A stretch of 64,000 nucleotides of DNA from assembly GCA_037178625.1 (NCBI GenBank), contig CM074140.1:372001-436000 (forward strand). The letters are read 5' to 3'. Of this stretch, positions 34,435 through 46,100 are shown piece by piece; position 1 is the first letter of the stretch, and each line of letters opens with the position of its first letter. The stretch is from Skeletonema tropicum (lineage: Eukaryota; Bacillariophyta; Thalassiosirophyceae; Thalassiosirales; Thalassiosiraceae). The notes below the pieces were generated by a model. The model ran no database searches and was not told where the DNA came from. It was given only the letters and a program-made list of their open reading frames with translations. The position numbers and the translations under genes were made by a program.

Positions 34435-35833
34435 ATGAACGATCATCATGATGAATTCATAGAGAACAAGAGGACACATCAACCAATCTCCTCCTCCTCC
34501 TCTAACATCACTATAATCGACGATCCATTCTCCTCACTCTCACTCCTCGATCCCTCTCATGAAATATCTCAGTCATCCAAAGAAGCTGGTCGAATTGCGG
34601 GACGTACAGCTAGTTTCAATGAGGGACGAAGTATTGGTCGAACGAAGGGGTGGGAGGTTGGTTTGGAATTGGGGTATGTGTTCAATTTTTGTATGGAGCT
34701 TTTGGATGGGTTGAAACTACAGCAGCAGCGGAATGAGGAACAATCATCGAATAATATAGACAACGGTGATGATGATGATGATGATGATGGAACTACGAGC
34801 GGCAATAATATGCAACAATCTGCACAGAACAAAAAATCAACAACATCATCCAACAGAACTAGCTCTAGATTGGATCGGTGTACAACACTGGCAAGGGATA
34901 TCATCACACTGATAGAGGATTTTCCTCCTCCACAACATCTGTTACACAATCTAGACGATGATGATATTGATGATGATGTCGCAACTGGAAATAATCATCA
35001 TCAACAGTTAGACGCAAAACTGGACATATCCACATCCATACAACGTATTCGTGCCAAATTCAAATTGTTAAGTGTGCTACTCAAAACTGGTCAATCGTAT
35101 GATTTGAAACGAATATTGGAGCTGAAGGGAGAGAGTACTGAGGAGGGAAATCATGATACTAATGGAGTATTAGATGTGGATGCCAATGTTGTTGTGAAGG
35201 CGGTAGAGCTGCAAAAAGATGATGATGATGGTGTCGTCGTGAGGAGTAGACATAAGTATGATGTTGAGCACAATTCGAATGCTGGAGATGATTGGTAGTT
35301 TCTATTGATGAAGACAAGTGATCAATATTATGATCTTTCTGATATGTCTGGATATAATATGATGGACGAGATAATTACAAACTTGTGTTTCAATTAAAGA
35401 ACTCTTTGCCCCATCAACTCTATCTCTAGAGATTATCCAGCCGACGACTTGGTGCTTTTGTTGATCGTGTATTTCTCTCCTTCCATGGGAACCCTCCTTC
35501 GTTTGCTTCTCAGTGGTCTCTTTCCACTGACTTCGGGATCATGATGTGCTTTGCCAACCTCTTTCTCCACGATGATGTTATCGCCATCGCTACCATCATC
35601 AGCATCCTCGCTGTCTTCTTCCTTCACTGATTGTAGCAGGCTGTGTGATGAATTGCCTTTCATATTCATGCCAATTACTTCTTCGTTTTGATATGATGGA
35701 GGCGAAGAAGAGGTGCTATTTGACTTCTTCGACTGGATTAAACATTTTCGAATCTCGTCAGGTGATATCAATCGTACATCATGAAATATGCTACTTGTGT
35801 CCAAATTGGTGTCTAGCTTTGAAGCAAACGCCT
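34309..35833. repeat. inverted repeat arm B'
   Basis: Native copy of arm B. The dsRBD gene is complete here and continues to the right of 35833. Confidence 0.9.
34435..35298 (+). CDS. LTO1: LTO1-like deca-GX3 protein, copy 2
   Basis: 287 residues, identical in protein sequence to 23734-24597. Deca-GX3 glycine ladder at residues ~52-80; terminal tryptophan in GDDW, as expected of an adaptor for cytosolic Fe-S cluster insertion into ABCE1/Rli1. It is tail-to-tail with the dsRBD gene (135 bp between stops). The upstream region is cut at 34308, only 126 bp before the ATG, by arm A'. Regulation may therefore differ from copy 1, which keeps the original upstream DNA. Confidence 0.75.
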   Translation: MNDHHDEFIENKRTHQPISSSSSNITIIDDPFSSLSLLDPSHEISQSSKEAGRIAGRTASFNEGRSIGRTKGWEVGLELGYVFNFCMELLDGLKLQQQRNEEQSSNNIDNGDDDDDDDGTTSGNNMQQSAQNKKSTTSSNRTSSRLDRCTTLARDIITLIEDFPPPQHLLHNLDDDDIDDDVATGNNHHQQLDAKLDISTSIQRIRAKFKLLSVLLKTGQSYDLKRILELKGESTEEGNHDTNGVLDVDANVVVKAVELQKDDDDGVVVRSRHKYDVEHNSNAGDDW

Positions 35834-38800
35834 CAAGGCATTCGATGAACCTCTCCCTCGGCAGATGCTCTTCATGACCAATGTTTTGAAGAACAAGTGA
35901 TCGCCCTGCCTCCATGGAAGAACTTACTAATGTCAAGATGGCACATCCAAGAGGTTCATGAGATGACACTGCACGAGAAAGCAGCAGAAAGATGCTATCG
36001 CTGCCGTAAATTGAATTCGTGACATCCTCTTCATTATTTGCTGCATGGACATTTGCAACTTCTCCACAGCGATTTGATTCATTTGCTTTATTCAACAGTG
36101 CATAAATCAATTCAGCATCATCCGGTTGCGCCCGACACAAAACTATTCTCCCAACATCAACAGAAGAAGGTTCTTCTTCTTGATCATCTCGAAGACATTT
36201 CAGAGCAGTGTCTACTTCGCTACATTCAAAACTAGTTTCATCGAGTCCTGTAATTGAGTCAGTCTTGTTGGCAGAGTCACACCATTTGATTCGTTTTGAT
36301 CCATCCACTGGCTCCTCCGAGAGAGAAAGTCCGGCCACACTCACAAAGCTGTCCGACTTGGCGAGAAGATCGCCTGATCGTTCTCCCGCTGCTAGGCCTC
36401 TCCTCTCCGGTGAAGCCTTGTCACTCAGCTTGGCACGTTTGGTTTGACTTGTCATTGCCTTGGTAGCAGCATAGCATTCTCGTGCCGCCTCTGCTGCCGC
36501 CTTGACCTCCACTAGACTTGAGCATTCGGGGAATAGTAACGTGAGTAATTTTGCAGATGCCTTGTGCTTGGACTCCCGCTTAGTCGATCCAGTCGCTTTA
36601 CTTTCCAATGTGTGCTTCATGAATTCGTCAACCTTTTGCCGCTTTGATGATGCAGCATTATTATCCGGTTCATCATCATTATTCACAAAAGATCCTTTTA
36701 GTACTCGCCGATCCGGAGATGGTGGTGTGGCCTGTGAGGCAAAGCTATCCTTTCGCTTGCGACTCTCCTGCTGCGAAGAGACAACAATGTTGTTTCCATA
36801 ATAGGACGAAGAAAATGTCTTATCCCTGGTTTGCAAGTACTCCAGCGGAGACTCCCAAGATTCCATTAGAGTTGAGGGGGAGTATTCCTTCCCTTCCACA
36901 TCCATTCGAAAGTAGAGGTTCAATGTTGCCGTACATTGAAACGTGCCTCGATGTGCAGCAGCAGGCTTCTTCTTACTCTCGGATGTTGACGCCCCCCTGC
37001 CACCACCCGACTTTCGCCTCTTGTTGGGTTGTTCAATCCCTCCACCACCACCACTCTCCTTGTTTGGAGCAGAAGGTATTGGAGAAACATCAAACGTATA
37101 CGACGGAGGTTGTCGAATACGATCATCAATCTGCCACATTGCCTGTAACAATGTACTACAAACACTTGCCCCCCTCGAGGCATAATACGCATTTTCATCT
37201 TCCCCATTATCTTCCACTTCACTCGCACTACTTACTCCACTTGTGGTGGAAGCACAGGGGTAAATATTACCGGACGAACAATAACGAGCACCACCTCCTA
37301 TGATCCCTACAACTGCTGGACCACCACCTATGGCGGATAGGACACCACCGCCACCGCCTCCTACCTCACCAATACCAACATTGTCAATGATACCGGAGAT
37401 ACTCCCCACACGAGTCATTTTTGTCATGGATACCGAAGTACTAATAGAGGATGTTTCACTATGAGAATCGGGTGAGGATGGTCTCGATGATGATCGTAAT
37501 AGTTGTTGGACTACACCACCACCACCACCATCAGCAGCATTTTCGGTAGTAGTATCACCACTATTACCCCCAATGGCTAGATGACTTGCTAGATGTGGTC
37601 CCAACTCTTCCATTGATGTAATGGACGATGATAATAATCTACCATGATGATGATCACTATCTCTCCCTCTTCCCCCTCCTACACCTCCATCACCTCCACT
37701 TCTACCTGCACCACCACCCACATCCAACAAGACACCATTGGGATCAAACACCACACCCGGAACCAAAGCCGCAAGTGCCTTACGTGATCCATCCTGCTTG
37801 GCAGCCGTTTTGGAATCACCTCGTCCACGTCCCAATTCGATTTTGTTGACATGGACTGCTAGGACGAATTCGTGGGGGTGGTGGTTGTGGTTGCTGCTTC
37901 TGTTGTTGCTGCTGGTTGTATCATTATTTGTCTCCTCTGCACCTTCACCACCACCACCACCGACAGCAACATTACTTCCACCACCACCAACAGTAACATT
38001 CTCAATCAAAGTATACACCGGCTTCTCCCAACGATACTTATGACAAAGTTCATGCAATGCACTCACGGCAGTTTTACCAATTAGTCCACCCAGAAATATC
38101 CCTTGAATGGAATGATGATTATTGTTGTTGGATCGATTCTTCTTCTTTTTTCGATTGCTGCTATTATTAGTATTGTTGTGGGTAGTAGGACCTCCGCCAC
38201 CACTGCTCCCCATGGAAGAAAAGGAACTTTTGGATGTACTGTGATGTTGTTGGTGTTGCAGTTGCAGCCCCCGTTTTTGACATTGTTTGCAGTTATTATA
38301 TTCATCACTACCACTACCACCACCACCACCACCATTATTGCCACTATTAGTTCCATCATGTTGTTCATTAGGATAGTCAGTATTCGATGGTGATTCATTG
38401 GGATCATTATCGTCATTGAAGCGACGACGTTGATTCTTTTTCCCCTTTTTCTTTTTGAATTGTTGAGTATTGTGCTGTCGACTGTTGTTGTTGCTACTAC
38501 TCCCCCCACCATTGTTGTTGTTGTTATTGTTATAGCGACTTTCACTACCAAGAGAAGATACAGAATCATTCCCACTTTCACGTTTTTTGGAAGGTGGTGG
38601 TTGTTTCATTATTCGTTCACTACTACTTGCCTCTGCTGTGGTGGGAGAATTATTAGTATTGTGATCTTTCTTCTTCTTTGATTTAGTAGTAGTATCTTGC
38701 TTTGGTGGCTTCCATAATTTCCTCCTCTGCTGCTGCTGTTGTTGTTGTTGTTGATACTCGGCATGAAATTGTGACGGATACTCATAACTAGTATTATTTG

Positions 38801-39228
38801 CCGCCATCATGTTATTCATCATGATCATTGTCAGTATTAGTATTCGACCCATGTGCAGGCACATAGCTCCCTCCATTATTATTAGTACTGCTCTGTTGCT
38901 GCTGCATACTAAAACTACTTGCCATCCGTGCCGCAGCCCAAGCAGCTCCAGCAGCAGCATTGGCATATTGCATCGCGTGCTCTCTCATTCGTGCCTCGTA
39001 GTATTGCCGTGTAAAGTCCAGTTGTTGTTCATCGTTACTGCTGCTGTTGCTGCTTTCGGGCGGCGGTGGTGGTGGTTGTGGAATGGGCGGTAACATCATG
39101 GGCGGTGGTGGAAAATGAGGATGGCTGTAGAAGGATTGTGGTGGTGGTGATGAAAATGATGCTGCTGGTCCTCCTCCGCCCCCCATGATGTTGTGATGAT
39201 GATGCATATTATTATCGATAGGGTTCAT
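35433..39228 (-). CDS. dsRNA-binding domain protein with GNAT-like C-terminal region
   Basis: Large low-complexity protein of about 1250 residues. A start at 39228 (MNPIDNNMHHHH) is likely; a 61 bp intron at 38788-38848 would keep frame, though its donor (GTCGAA) is weak. Order: His/Pro/Gln-rich N-terminus; helical segment MREHAMQYANAAAGAAWAAA; Asn/Gly-rich stretch; a dsRBD (KTAVSALHELCHKYRWEKP ... HEFVLAVHVNKIELGRG ... AAKQDGSRKALAALVPG). A second partial dsRBD-like helix follows (HKASAKLLTLLFPE), then a region resembling the start of GNAT domains (GRIVLCRAQPDDAELIYALL) and an acidic/basic tail. A role in small-RNA or double-stranded RNA handling is inference. A further frame at 39228-39464 may be an upstream exon. 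Confidence 0.6.
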
Positions 39229-39464
39229 TAATTGGTGATGATGATGATGATGATCATGTGCATAGTCAGAGTTGCCATGTGGAAAAGAGAGGAGGAGGAA
39301 CTTTGATAATCTTCCTGATCGGAAGTGGGAATTTCATGAGCTGCTACTGCTGCTGCTGCCTGCATCACTCCTTGATTGATATTTGGATTTTCGTCACCGT
39401 GAATGTCATCGTCGTCATCGTCATCATCATCAACATTGACGGCAGCGTTATCTTCTTTGGACAT
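39228..39464 (-). CDS. possible 5' exon of the dsRBD gene
   Basis: ATG-initiated frame with an acidic run and Ala-rich helix (MQAAAAVAAHEIPTSDQED). The next frame reads PHGNSDYAHD-His tract into the 39228 ATG, one base out of phase. Either a small intron or an indel joins them; the sequence does not decide. Confidence 0.3.
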   Translation of the reverse strand: MSKEDNAAVNVDDDDDDDDDIHGDENPNINQGVMQAAAAVAAHEIPTSDQEDYQSSSSSLFHMATLTMHMIIIIIITN

Positions 39465-39511
39465 GGTTGCTTGATGATGATGATCTTTTCATATAATTAC
39501 ACTTCGTATTG

Positions 39512-39578
39512 TTAAGAGACGTCTCTTTATTTTTTTAAAGAGACGTCTCTTTATTTTTTTAAAGAGACGTCTCTTTTT
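39512..39578. repeat. triple AAGAGACGTCTCTTT palindrome array
   Basis: Three palindromes spaced by about 12 A/T bases, immediately left of the transposon at 39584. Related but diverged palindromes occur at about 53368-53472. Confidence 0.8.
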
Positions 39579-39583
39579 ACTTA

Positions 39584-39930
39584 CTACAGAGTAATTAACA
39601 ATTGTCGTTTTTCGAAAATTCAAAAATAATAAGCGAAAATAAGGCCAAAAAAATATTTTTCGCTTAACTCTAAACTCACTTCATCATCCGATACAACTCA
39701 ATGGCGTTATGGCCGTAGGTGCCTACTATACGCCGCCCCCTGCACCGCTAGCTACAGCAACCACCTCGGCACTATCATAGGCAGCTGCCATGGTAAAAGA
39801 GAAGCCGGGGGGGGGGGCGCCTAAGCCTTCCAATAAGAGGAAAACCACGTCTGAAAAGGCGGCGAAGCCATCAAATAATAATAAATCGGCTGCGAAGCTG
39901 GATGCCAACGAACGTGTCGATCGAGAAGAG
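39584..39930. repeat. left TIR carrying promoter and first ~45 codons of the transposase
   Basis: The first ~206 bp are non-coding and should hold the promoter. The rest encodes a Lys/Ala/Asn-rich leader starting MVKEKPGG. The mirror copy is 49540-49880. Confidence 0.8.
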
Positions 39931-41424
39931 CCCAATAGAAAGAAGCGTCGCAAGGGCTCACATACTCAGCAATCGCAATTGGCTGCATTAGACGATGCGG
40001 CACTGTCTCCCGGTGAACGGGCGGATTATTTACAAACAATATGCGTTTCACGTGAGCATCAATCATCCCGATCAAAAGCAGGCAGTGCTCCTCATCCGAG
40101 CAAGGGAGGCTCTGCTGGGTACCCTGTGCCTTTGCGGGAAATCTTAGTGGATCTTTACAAAGATAAAAAACATGTCCCCCCGACTATGAAGCGCTCCATT
40201 CAGCGGTGGATAAAGGATGGGGTCGAACCAAAGAGACAGACCGGTAACAAACCGAAGACTGTCATGACGGGGGAACATCTATTTCTGTTAGCCTTTTTCA
40301 AATTGATTTGGCCGGAGGCAACTCGGGAGGAGTGTGCTGTGTTTGTGGCACAGTACTCCGCGGAGGGGAGAGTACTAACAAATACAGAGATAACCAGAGG
40401 CTACCAACGTCTTGATTTGACAGTAAAGAAGGGGAGCACAACTGCGTATCAGGCATTCACGCCAAAGAATACGTTCCTCCACTATTGCTTCTGGAACTAC
40501 AATTTCCCAGGGGGGATAAAGGATGTGCCGATGGAACGGTTGATGGATGGAGATGAAATGGCGTTCCATCTTGGTGACGCATCGCAAGGTTATGGACACG
40601 CAGTCAGAGGTCTCCGTGTACGTAAGGCTGGCAACTACTCACGCGGTAAACAGAAGGTCGTTGTGATCATGTTCATAGAGCCTGGAGATCCCTCCCTCCC
40701 TCCACATGTACGGGGTTCAAAAGAGAATCCTCGGATTTGGTACAGAGTCTCCACGGATAGTGGGACGACAATTGAAGGATACAAATCCTTTCTGGAAGAT
40801 GAAGTGTTTCCGCGTTTCAAGGACGACGAGCCAGAACGGACCCTGATGCATGATAATCTTTCGTCCCACAAAGCAAGCGAAATTTATGATGCCATCTATG
40901 GTGCTGGTCATAGAGTTATTTGCCGCCCGCCTTATCGGCCATACGAAGCACCGATTGAGTGGGTCTTCAATCAGCTAGCATGTGCTGTCCGGAAGAGATG
41001 GAAAGAGATTAAAAACGAGAGTGATTTGATTAATACGATTATCAGTATAATTGAAAGCAGAGATGGCCTGGGTGGGTTCTATGCGCTGTTTCAGATGTGC
41101 GGATATAAGAATAGGATGAACAACGAGGGCAACAATGGGGAGGGCGCCACAAACTCATGTCCGTCGCCGACTCTGCGTATAGATGACGAATTTGTGATAG
41201 AGGACGACGACTCTCCTCGCTACGATGCCGAGCAGTTAGCGGACAAGTTGTCTCACGAATTGGCCAAGTTGTCTCGTTGTCTCACGAATTGGCGAGACCA
41301 TGGCACAGGAGCAAAAGTGCCTTTCTCATTCAATTGGGAGTGTCTTGGCTTTTTATGTGGAGTTTGTTTCAATTCAGTGCCCAGGGGATGTTCCTTCCTT
41401 CATGGTCCGCTTGAGGAAGCGTGA
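39790..41424 (+). CDS. DD34E (DDE_3/IS630-Tc1-mariner-like) transposase
   Basis: 544 residues. A basic leader ending NRKKRRKGS (likely nuclear signal) is followed by an N-terminal DNA-binding region. The catalytic core has DGDEMAFHLGDASQGYG (first Asp255), LMHDNLSSHKASE (second Asp355) and RPPYRPYEAPIEWVFN (Glu390). That leaves 34 residues between the second and third acids, i.e. DD34E. All three are intact, so the protein may be active. The acidic tail extends beyond the domain. The 3' end overlaps the opposing accessory gene by 51 bp. Confidence 0.85.
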   Translation: MVKEKPGGGAPKPSNKRKTTSEKAAKPSNNNKSAAKLDANERVDREEPNRKKRRKGSHTQQSQLAALDDAALSPGERADYLQTICVSREHQSSRSKAGSAPHPSKGGSAGYPVPLREILVDLYKDKKHVPPTMKRSIQRWIKDGVEPKRQTGNKPKTVMTGEHLFLLAFFKLIWPEATREECAVFVAQYSAEGRVLTNTEITRGYQRLDLTVKKGSTTAYQAFTPKNTFLHYCFWNYNFPGGIKDVPMERLMDGDEMAFHLGDASQGYGHAVRGLRVRKAGNYSRGKQKVVVIMFIEPGDPSLPPHVRGSKENPRIWYRVSTDSGTTIEGYKSFLEDEVFPRFKDDEPERTLMHDNLSSHKASEIYDAIYGAGHRVICRPPYRPYEAPIEWVFNQLACAVRKRWKEIKNESDLINTIISIIESRDGLGGFYALFQMCGYKNRMNNEGNNGEGATNSCPSPTLRIDDEFVIEDDDSPRYDAEQLADKLSHELAKLSRCLTNWRDHGTGAKVPFSFNWECLGFLCGVCFNSVPRGCSFLHGPLEEA

Positions 41425-42899
41425 GTAAGATGGACGGTGGAGCCTATTATTGTAGTATCGATTGTCAGCTCCTGCTCTCTGAAGTTCGCTGATGTGGGTT
41501 TTGTCGCGCAAAACTGAAGTGGGTTCACCCATTTGTTGTGAAATGGAATGTCGCTGATCATCAGTAATTTGGGCTCTGGATACGTACGCTGCCCCAGCTC
41601 CTGCAATGTTATTCGTTGTCTCTTCGATATTGTTTGCCCGTAAATCACGTTGTCCGTTCAGTAAGGAGTTAGACAACAAAGAGACAAATGATTCAACATT
41701 ATCAGAAACAGTTCCAGGGGCAGTATTCTCTTCCAATCCACGGGCACGTGACTGAGCTGCGCGAGATATAGCCTCAAAATCTTTATATTCGCATGGCCCA
41801 ACTTGGCATACACAATTGCAAATTTCGCACTTATCCATGTTTGAACCCTTGCAAAGAGGACATTTACTACCTTTCAAAAAGAGACAAGGGCATTTATATG
41901 TCGTAGGTTCCTCTCTGAGACGAGGTTTGTTAGCTGGTTTCCGCTGTGCCACGGGCTTCTTCTTGAACTTCCTCATCTTAGCTTGATACTCCTTACGTCT
42001 CTCCTTGTTTGCATTGGCCATGTCTTCGTCTGTCTTCAACTTTTGGAGGTACTTGTGACCGCAGCATGGGCATTTATGATCCGCCACTTTTGTAGGAGAG
42101 AATTTAAAGCTAGGGACATTCTTCCCCTGCAGGTACTTTTTGGCTTTCTTCTGTTGTTGAGCCTTTTTGGCAGTTGCCGTAGACTTGGTGCACTTTGCAT
42201 CTTGAGCTGCCTTCTTGTAGCAATCCACCAACTTTTGGACTACCCTCCTCATTGCAAGGGGCTGTGTAAAGCAGAAGCGAAAAGAAATGTTAGATGGTCG
42301 AATACAACACATACACAAAATCACACACTACGACGTACCATTCCTCTAAACGGCAATCTAGGAGGCAAACTGCGATCACAGAGGTCACAAGTTTCATCCT
42401 CACATAGTTCAGTGTGAAAGATGCAACCCAACTTGCATGCAAGCTCTGAAAATGGGCCCCCAACATTTGCTTTGATTTTCTTTTTCCCATCCAGCATTGC
42501 GTACAACCCCTGCCATGTCTCAAACACAATTTCCCACCATGCTGGATTAACCCATCCGTCAAACATTTGGGGGTAATCCTTAGGATCTATCGACTGATTT
42601 TCCCCGTCTGGGTTGGGATGATCACGCAGAAGCCGACAAACAACATCTCCAACTATTTTCTTCTTATCTTCTGCTTGCAACTCAATGCCATCCACCGTGA
42701 ATTTCCTTCGGGCGAATGCGGCGGCAGCATCTTCAATAGATGTTGTTGCTCCAGCTGCTGCTGCTGCTGCTGTTTCTGTTGTCGCTGTTGCTCCCATCCT
42801 TTCCGCTGCTGCTGTCCCATTGCCTACCCTAGCAGCCTTATTTTTCGTTGTCGTTGCCGTCAATGCTCCCCCGCCTTTATTATTACCATCATCATCACC

Positions 42900-43176
42900 A
42901 TGGTCATCATCGTCATTGTCATCATCGTCATTGTCATCATCACTTGTATCGTCATTGTTAGAGTCCATAGAGCTGCAAGATCCTTCTTCGCTATTGCTGC
43001 GACTACCATCGTATGGCATTAGATCGTCATTGACACAATTCCACTTCTTTCGACTGGGTTGCTTGCCCCCACCATCATCATCACTAGAGGTATCATCGTC
43101 CGACAGGTAATCATCCCTACCCCTCTTCTTAGCAGGTTGTTTTCGATCGTCTTCGTCACTACTACTATCGGCCCTA
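42900..43176. repeat. 277 bp direct repeat, left copy
   Basis: Matches 48922-49198 with one mismatch seen (CACTAGAGG against CATTAGAGG). Interpreted as a long target-site duplication around the retrotransposon. Confidence 0.85.
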
Positions 43177-46100
43177 AATAAATAAATACAAAGTTAATCA
43201 GATTAGATATCTATGATACTAAAAGGGACCTGCTTCGGTACAACTGTACGGTCTTTTCTATTGCCGAATGGCTTTCCAGACAGCAAGACGGGAAACTTCC
43301 CGTAGGAGTCAAGGACTCCTCTTAAACGCCGAAGCGTCTGTAACCAGGTGAGAGTGCTCCTGCGACACATAGTTTGGACTCAATTCTTTCAGTCAGGGTG
43401 GTGCTGTTTCCGTTTCTTCCTCTTCGGCGGAGCATGGCGTTGAGTGGTAGCTAACAATGTGGCCTCCCCAAAAACTACGGACTCTGCTTTGCGTTTCTTG
43501 TTCAATAGTGAATGTGTCTGTTGCAATGGCGTGGGGTCTGTGACCAAGATTTTCCCCCGAGTTCTGGGACCTCCCGGGATAATTCGCTTGTTGGTGCGAC
43601 GTCGCTTTGCGCGCTCCTTGCCTTTTGAGTGCTTGACTGCGGCAGAAGCTTTCTTTGCTGGAAGCGGTTTGATCTTAGATTGGCCATTTCGGCTCCTCTC
43701 ATTGCTCTGTGTTGGGCGTTGACGCCGCCTCGATTGGACTGCCCGTACTGCAGGTGGTACAGGCCTGTTGGTACTCGCTAGCCACAACAGCATCGCCACC
43801 CTACTTCGGGTGTCTAACAGCTGGAAATCTCCCTCATTGTACGAGGAAGGGGACAGAGGGATCTGCTGAGCCAGCATAGTCGCATTAGCGAGGACAAACA
43901 ATCCACAGTCGTGTCCATTGGTTTGTTTCGGAGAATTGTTGGAGGCATCTACTAGTGACCACTCTGCTTTCCAATCGTCACTCGGTACCCCGTGAAGTTC
44001 ACTGTATTTGTCCCCCAAATACCTTAACATTGTAGTCAGATACAATTGATTGCCCGGCTTCCTACCTTGGGAATCCCACAGGGTAATAACCTTTGTTTCT
44101 GTATTCGCCCTGAGTAATAGCCAGTGAGTTCTAGAGTGGTTGATCGGCACGAAGATCTCTTTCACTCCCAAAATCTTATTCTTCCTCCTTAAACGATTTC
44201 CCCAGCGTTTAACGCCGTCAAAGTTGTAGGACGGAGCAGACCTGCCGTCAGCCCCCGTACGTAGGAGGGTTGACATGAAGAATGAGTTGAAGATGTAGAC
44301 GTGTTGCCGATTCACCTTTGGGAGGAGGACTCTTAGGAGATAGCCATTGATAACTTCATCATTGAGCCACTGAGGGGGTCGCAAAGACCGCATTGCATCA
44401 CGCCGAACCTTGTCCCCTCCTTGGAGGCATAACTGAAAATTAGCTGGCACATCCCGCAAAAGGGCTCCAACTTGACATCGGTGTAAGTCTTCATCCGAGT
44501 TCCTTTGCAGAAGCCCAATGCGGTCCTGTTGTTGCGGACTCACAGCCGGTGGTAGAGTTGTAGGAGGCTGGGTAGGTAGGGCGCTCGGCTGGGCTGTACG
44601 CCTTGCTTTTTTCGGGAGAAAGATGGGAGCGAGTGCTTTTGGTTTGCGCGCAGGTGCGGCAGTCTTTGAAGTACCCTGTGGCTTTGATTTGCGATCTTCT
44701 CGTTGCTTGGCACCAGTCGTGACTTGCCCAGAAGGAGGCTCTAAAAGCCCGCCTGATTCATCCCCCGCAGCTTGCCTGCTTGCTACCGCTGCGTTCAACC
44801 AGTATTGTAGTTCAGAGGTCGGTTTCCCATAGAGCTCGTCCGTCGGAATTTCAAGGAGACATCGTGCTTCAGCTGAGAGCCCATCGGATCCAAGATTAAG
44901 CTGATGTTCGATCTCTTTCAAAATCTCTTCTCTTGATGCAAGTGCTTTGGTTCCTTGCGTTCGATGATGTTTCGTGAGATTCCTACAGATCCACTGTGTA
45001 TGCGTGAGCGAGAGTAGCTTGTCCAGGAAGCCGCTTGTCCAACTGTCGATGGTCAGAAACGAATGGTTCTTTAAAAGATGCTCCTTCTGCATCTGGAGAA
45101 ACTCCTTGGATACTTTCCCCTCCATCACGTTTCTCCATCCAATCCTATCTAAGCTATTACCCACTCTACGCATCTGTTGAGACATCCTCCATCCCTGACT
45201 ATGCACCATGTCCACGAATAGAGTGCTGCCCTGAAGAGAGATAAAAAGGGGTAGCCACTTCTGTATGCACGTATGCGTGCAATGTCCCTCCATCCACTCT
45301 TGTAGATCGTTTATACTGTCAAGCAATAGCCCCCTCCTAATTCTACTCTTACAGCGGTTCAGGTGATCCGCTGTTTCAAAGCAACCGCAGTTCGGACATT
45401 TATCGGAGGCATTTTTGTCATATCTAGTTATCATTTGACCAGTTCCACAATACCCGGAGCATTGTTTCGCATACCACAGATTGAACATCTTAGGCCTGCG
45501 GTCGAGAAGCAGGCGCAATGGTTCCCAAGCAACAGAGTCGAATATATCAGGGTGTAGGAGTTGTTCATCGGCATAGAACTGTCGTGCTTTCACCTTCCCT
45601 ACGTGATACCGTAGGTCCTTTGCTAAGTCTGCAGTCTGTTTGATTCCATCGATGATAACAACCGCTGCTTCTAGCGGTAAGCTCAGAGTGACCGGGAGAG
45701 AGGAGAAATTTTCAATTGCTCTCTTTATGGCTGCTTTTGCCCTGAAATCGCAGTCTACGTTCAGTCTAGCTTCCAGAGCCAGGCAAGCATAGCCCAAGCT
45801 GTCGTCCTGGTGTGCTTTCACATGAGACAGCTTGTGCGCAAGAGCCGAGACACGTTGGATTTTCCGCAGGACCCGGAGAATGTCGTTGTTCTTCGCCGAT
45901 CCTGGGACACGATCGTATTTTCTGGAAAACGTGAGAATAGTTCCTTTGTTGTCACAAAAGATGTTTGCATTGGACAATGGCACTCCATAGTGTTCCTCTA
46001 TTGTCAGTAGGATAAGGTGGATAGCCAACATCCCTAGCTGTTCTCCTCGATAGCTATTTGCCCATTTAGAGTGCTCCGTGAATTCTCCTTTAAGCCACTG

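Noticed and set aside
36644..37303. Long plus-strand frame opposite the dsRBD gene
   Set aside because: Low-complexity His/Ser/Pro composition mirrors the minus-strand code; no start context or domain.
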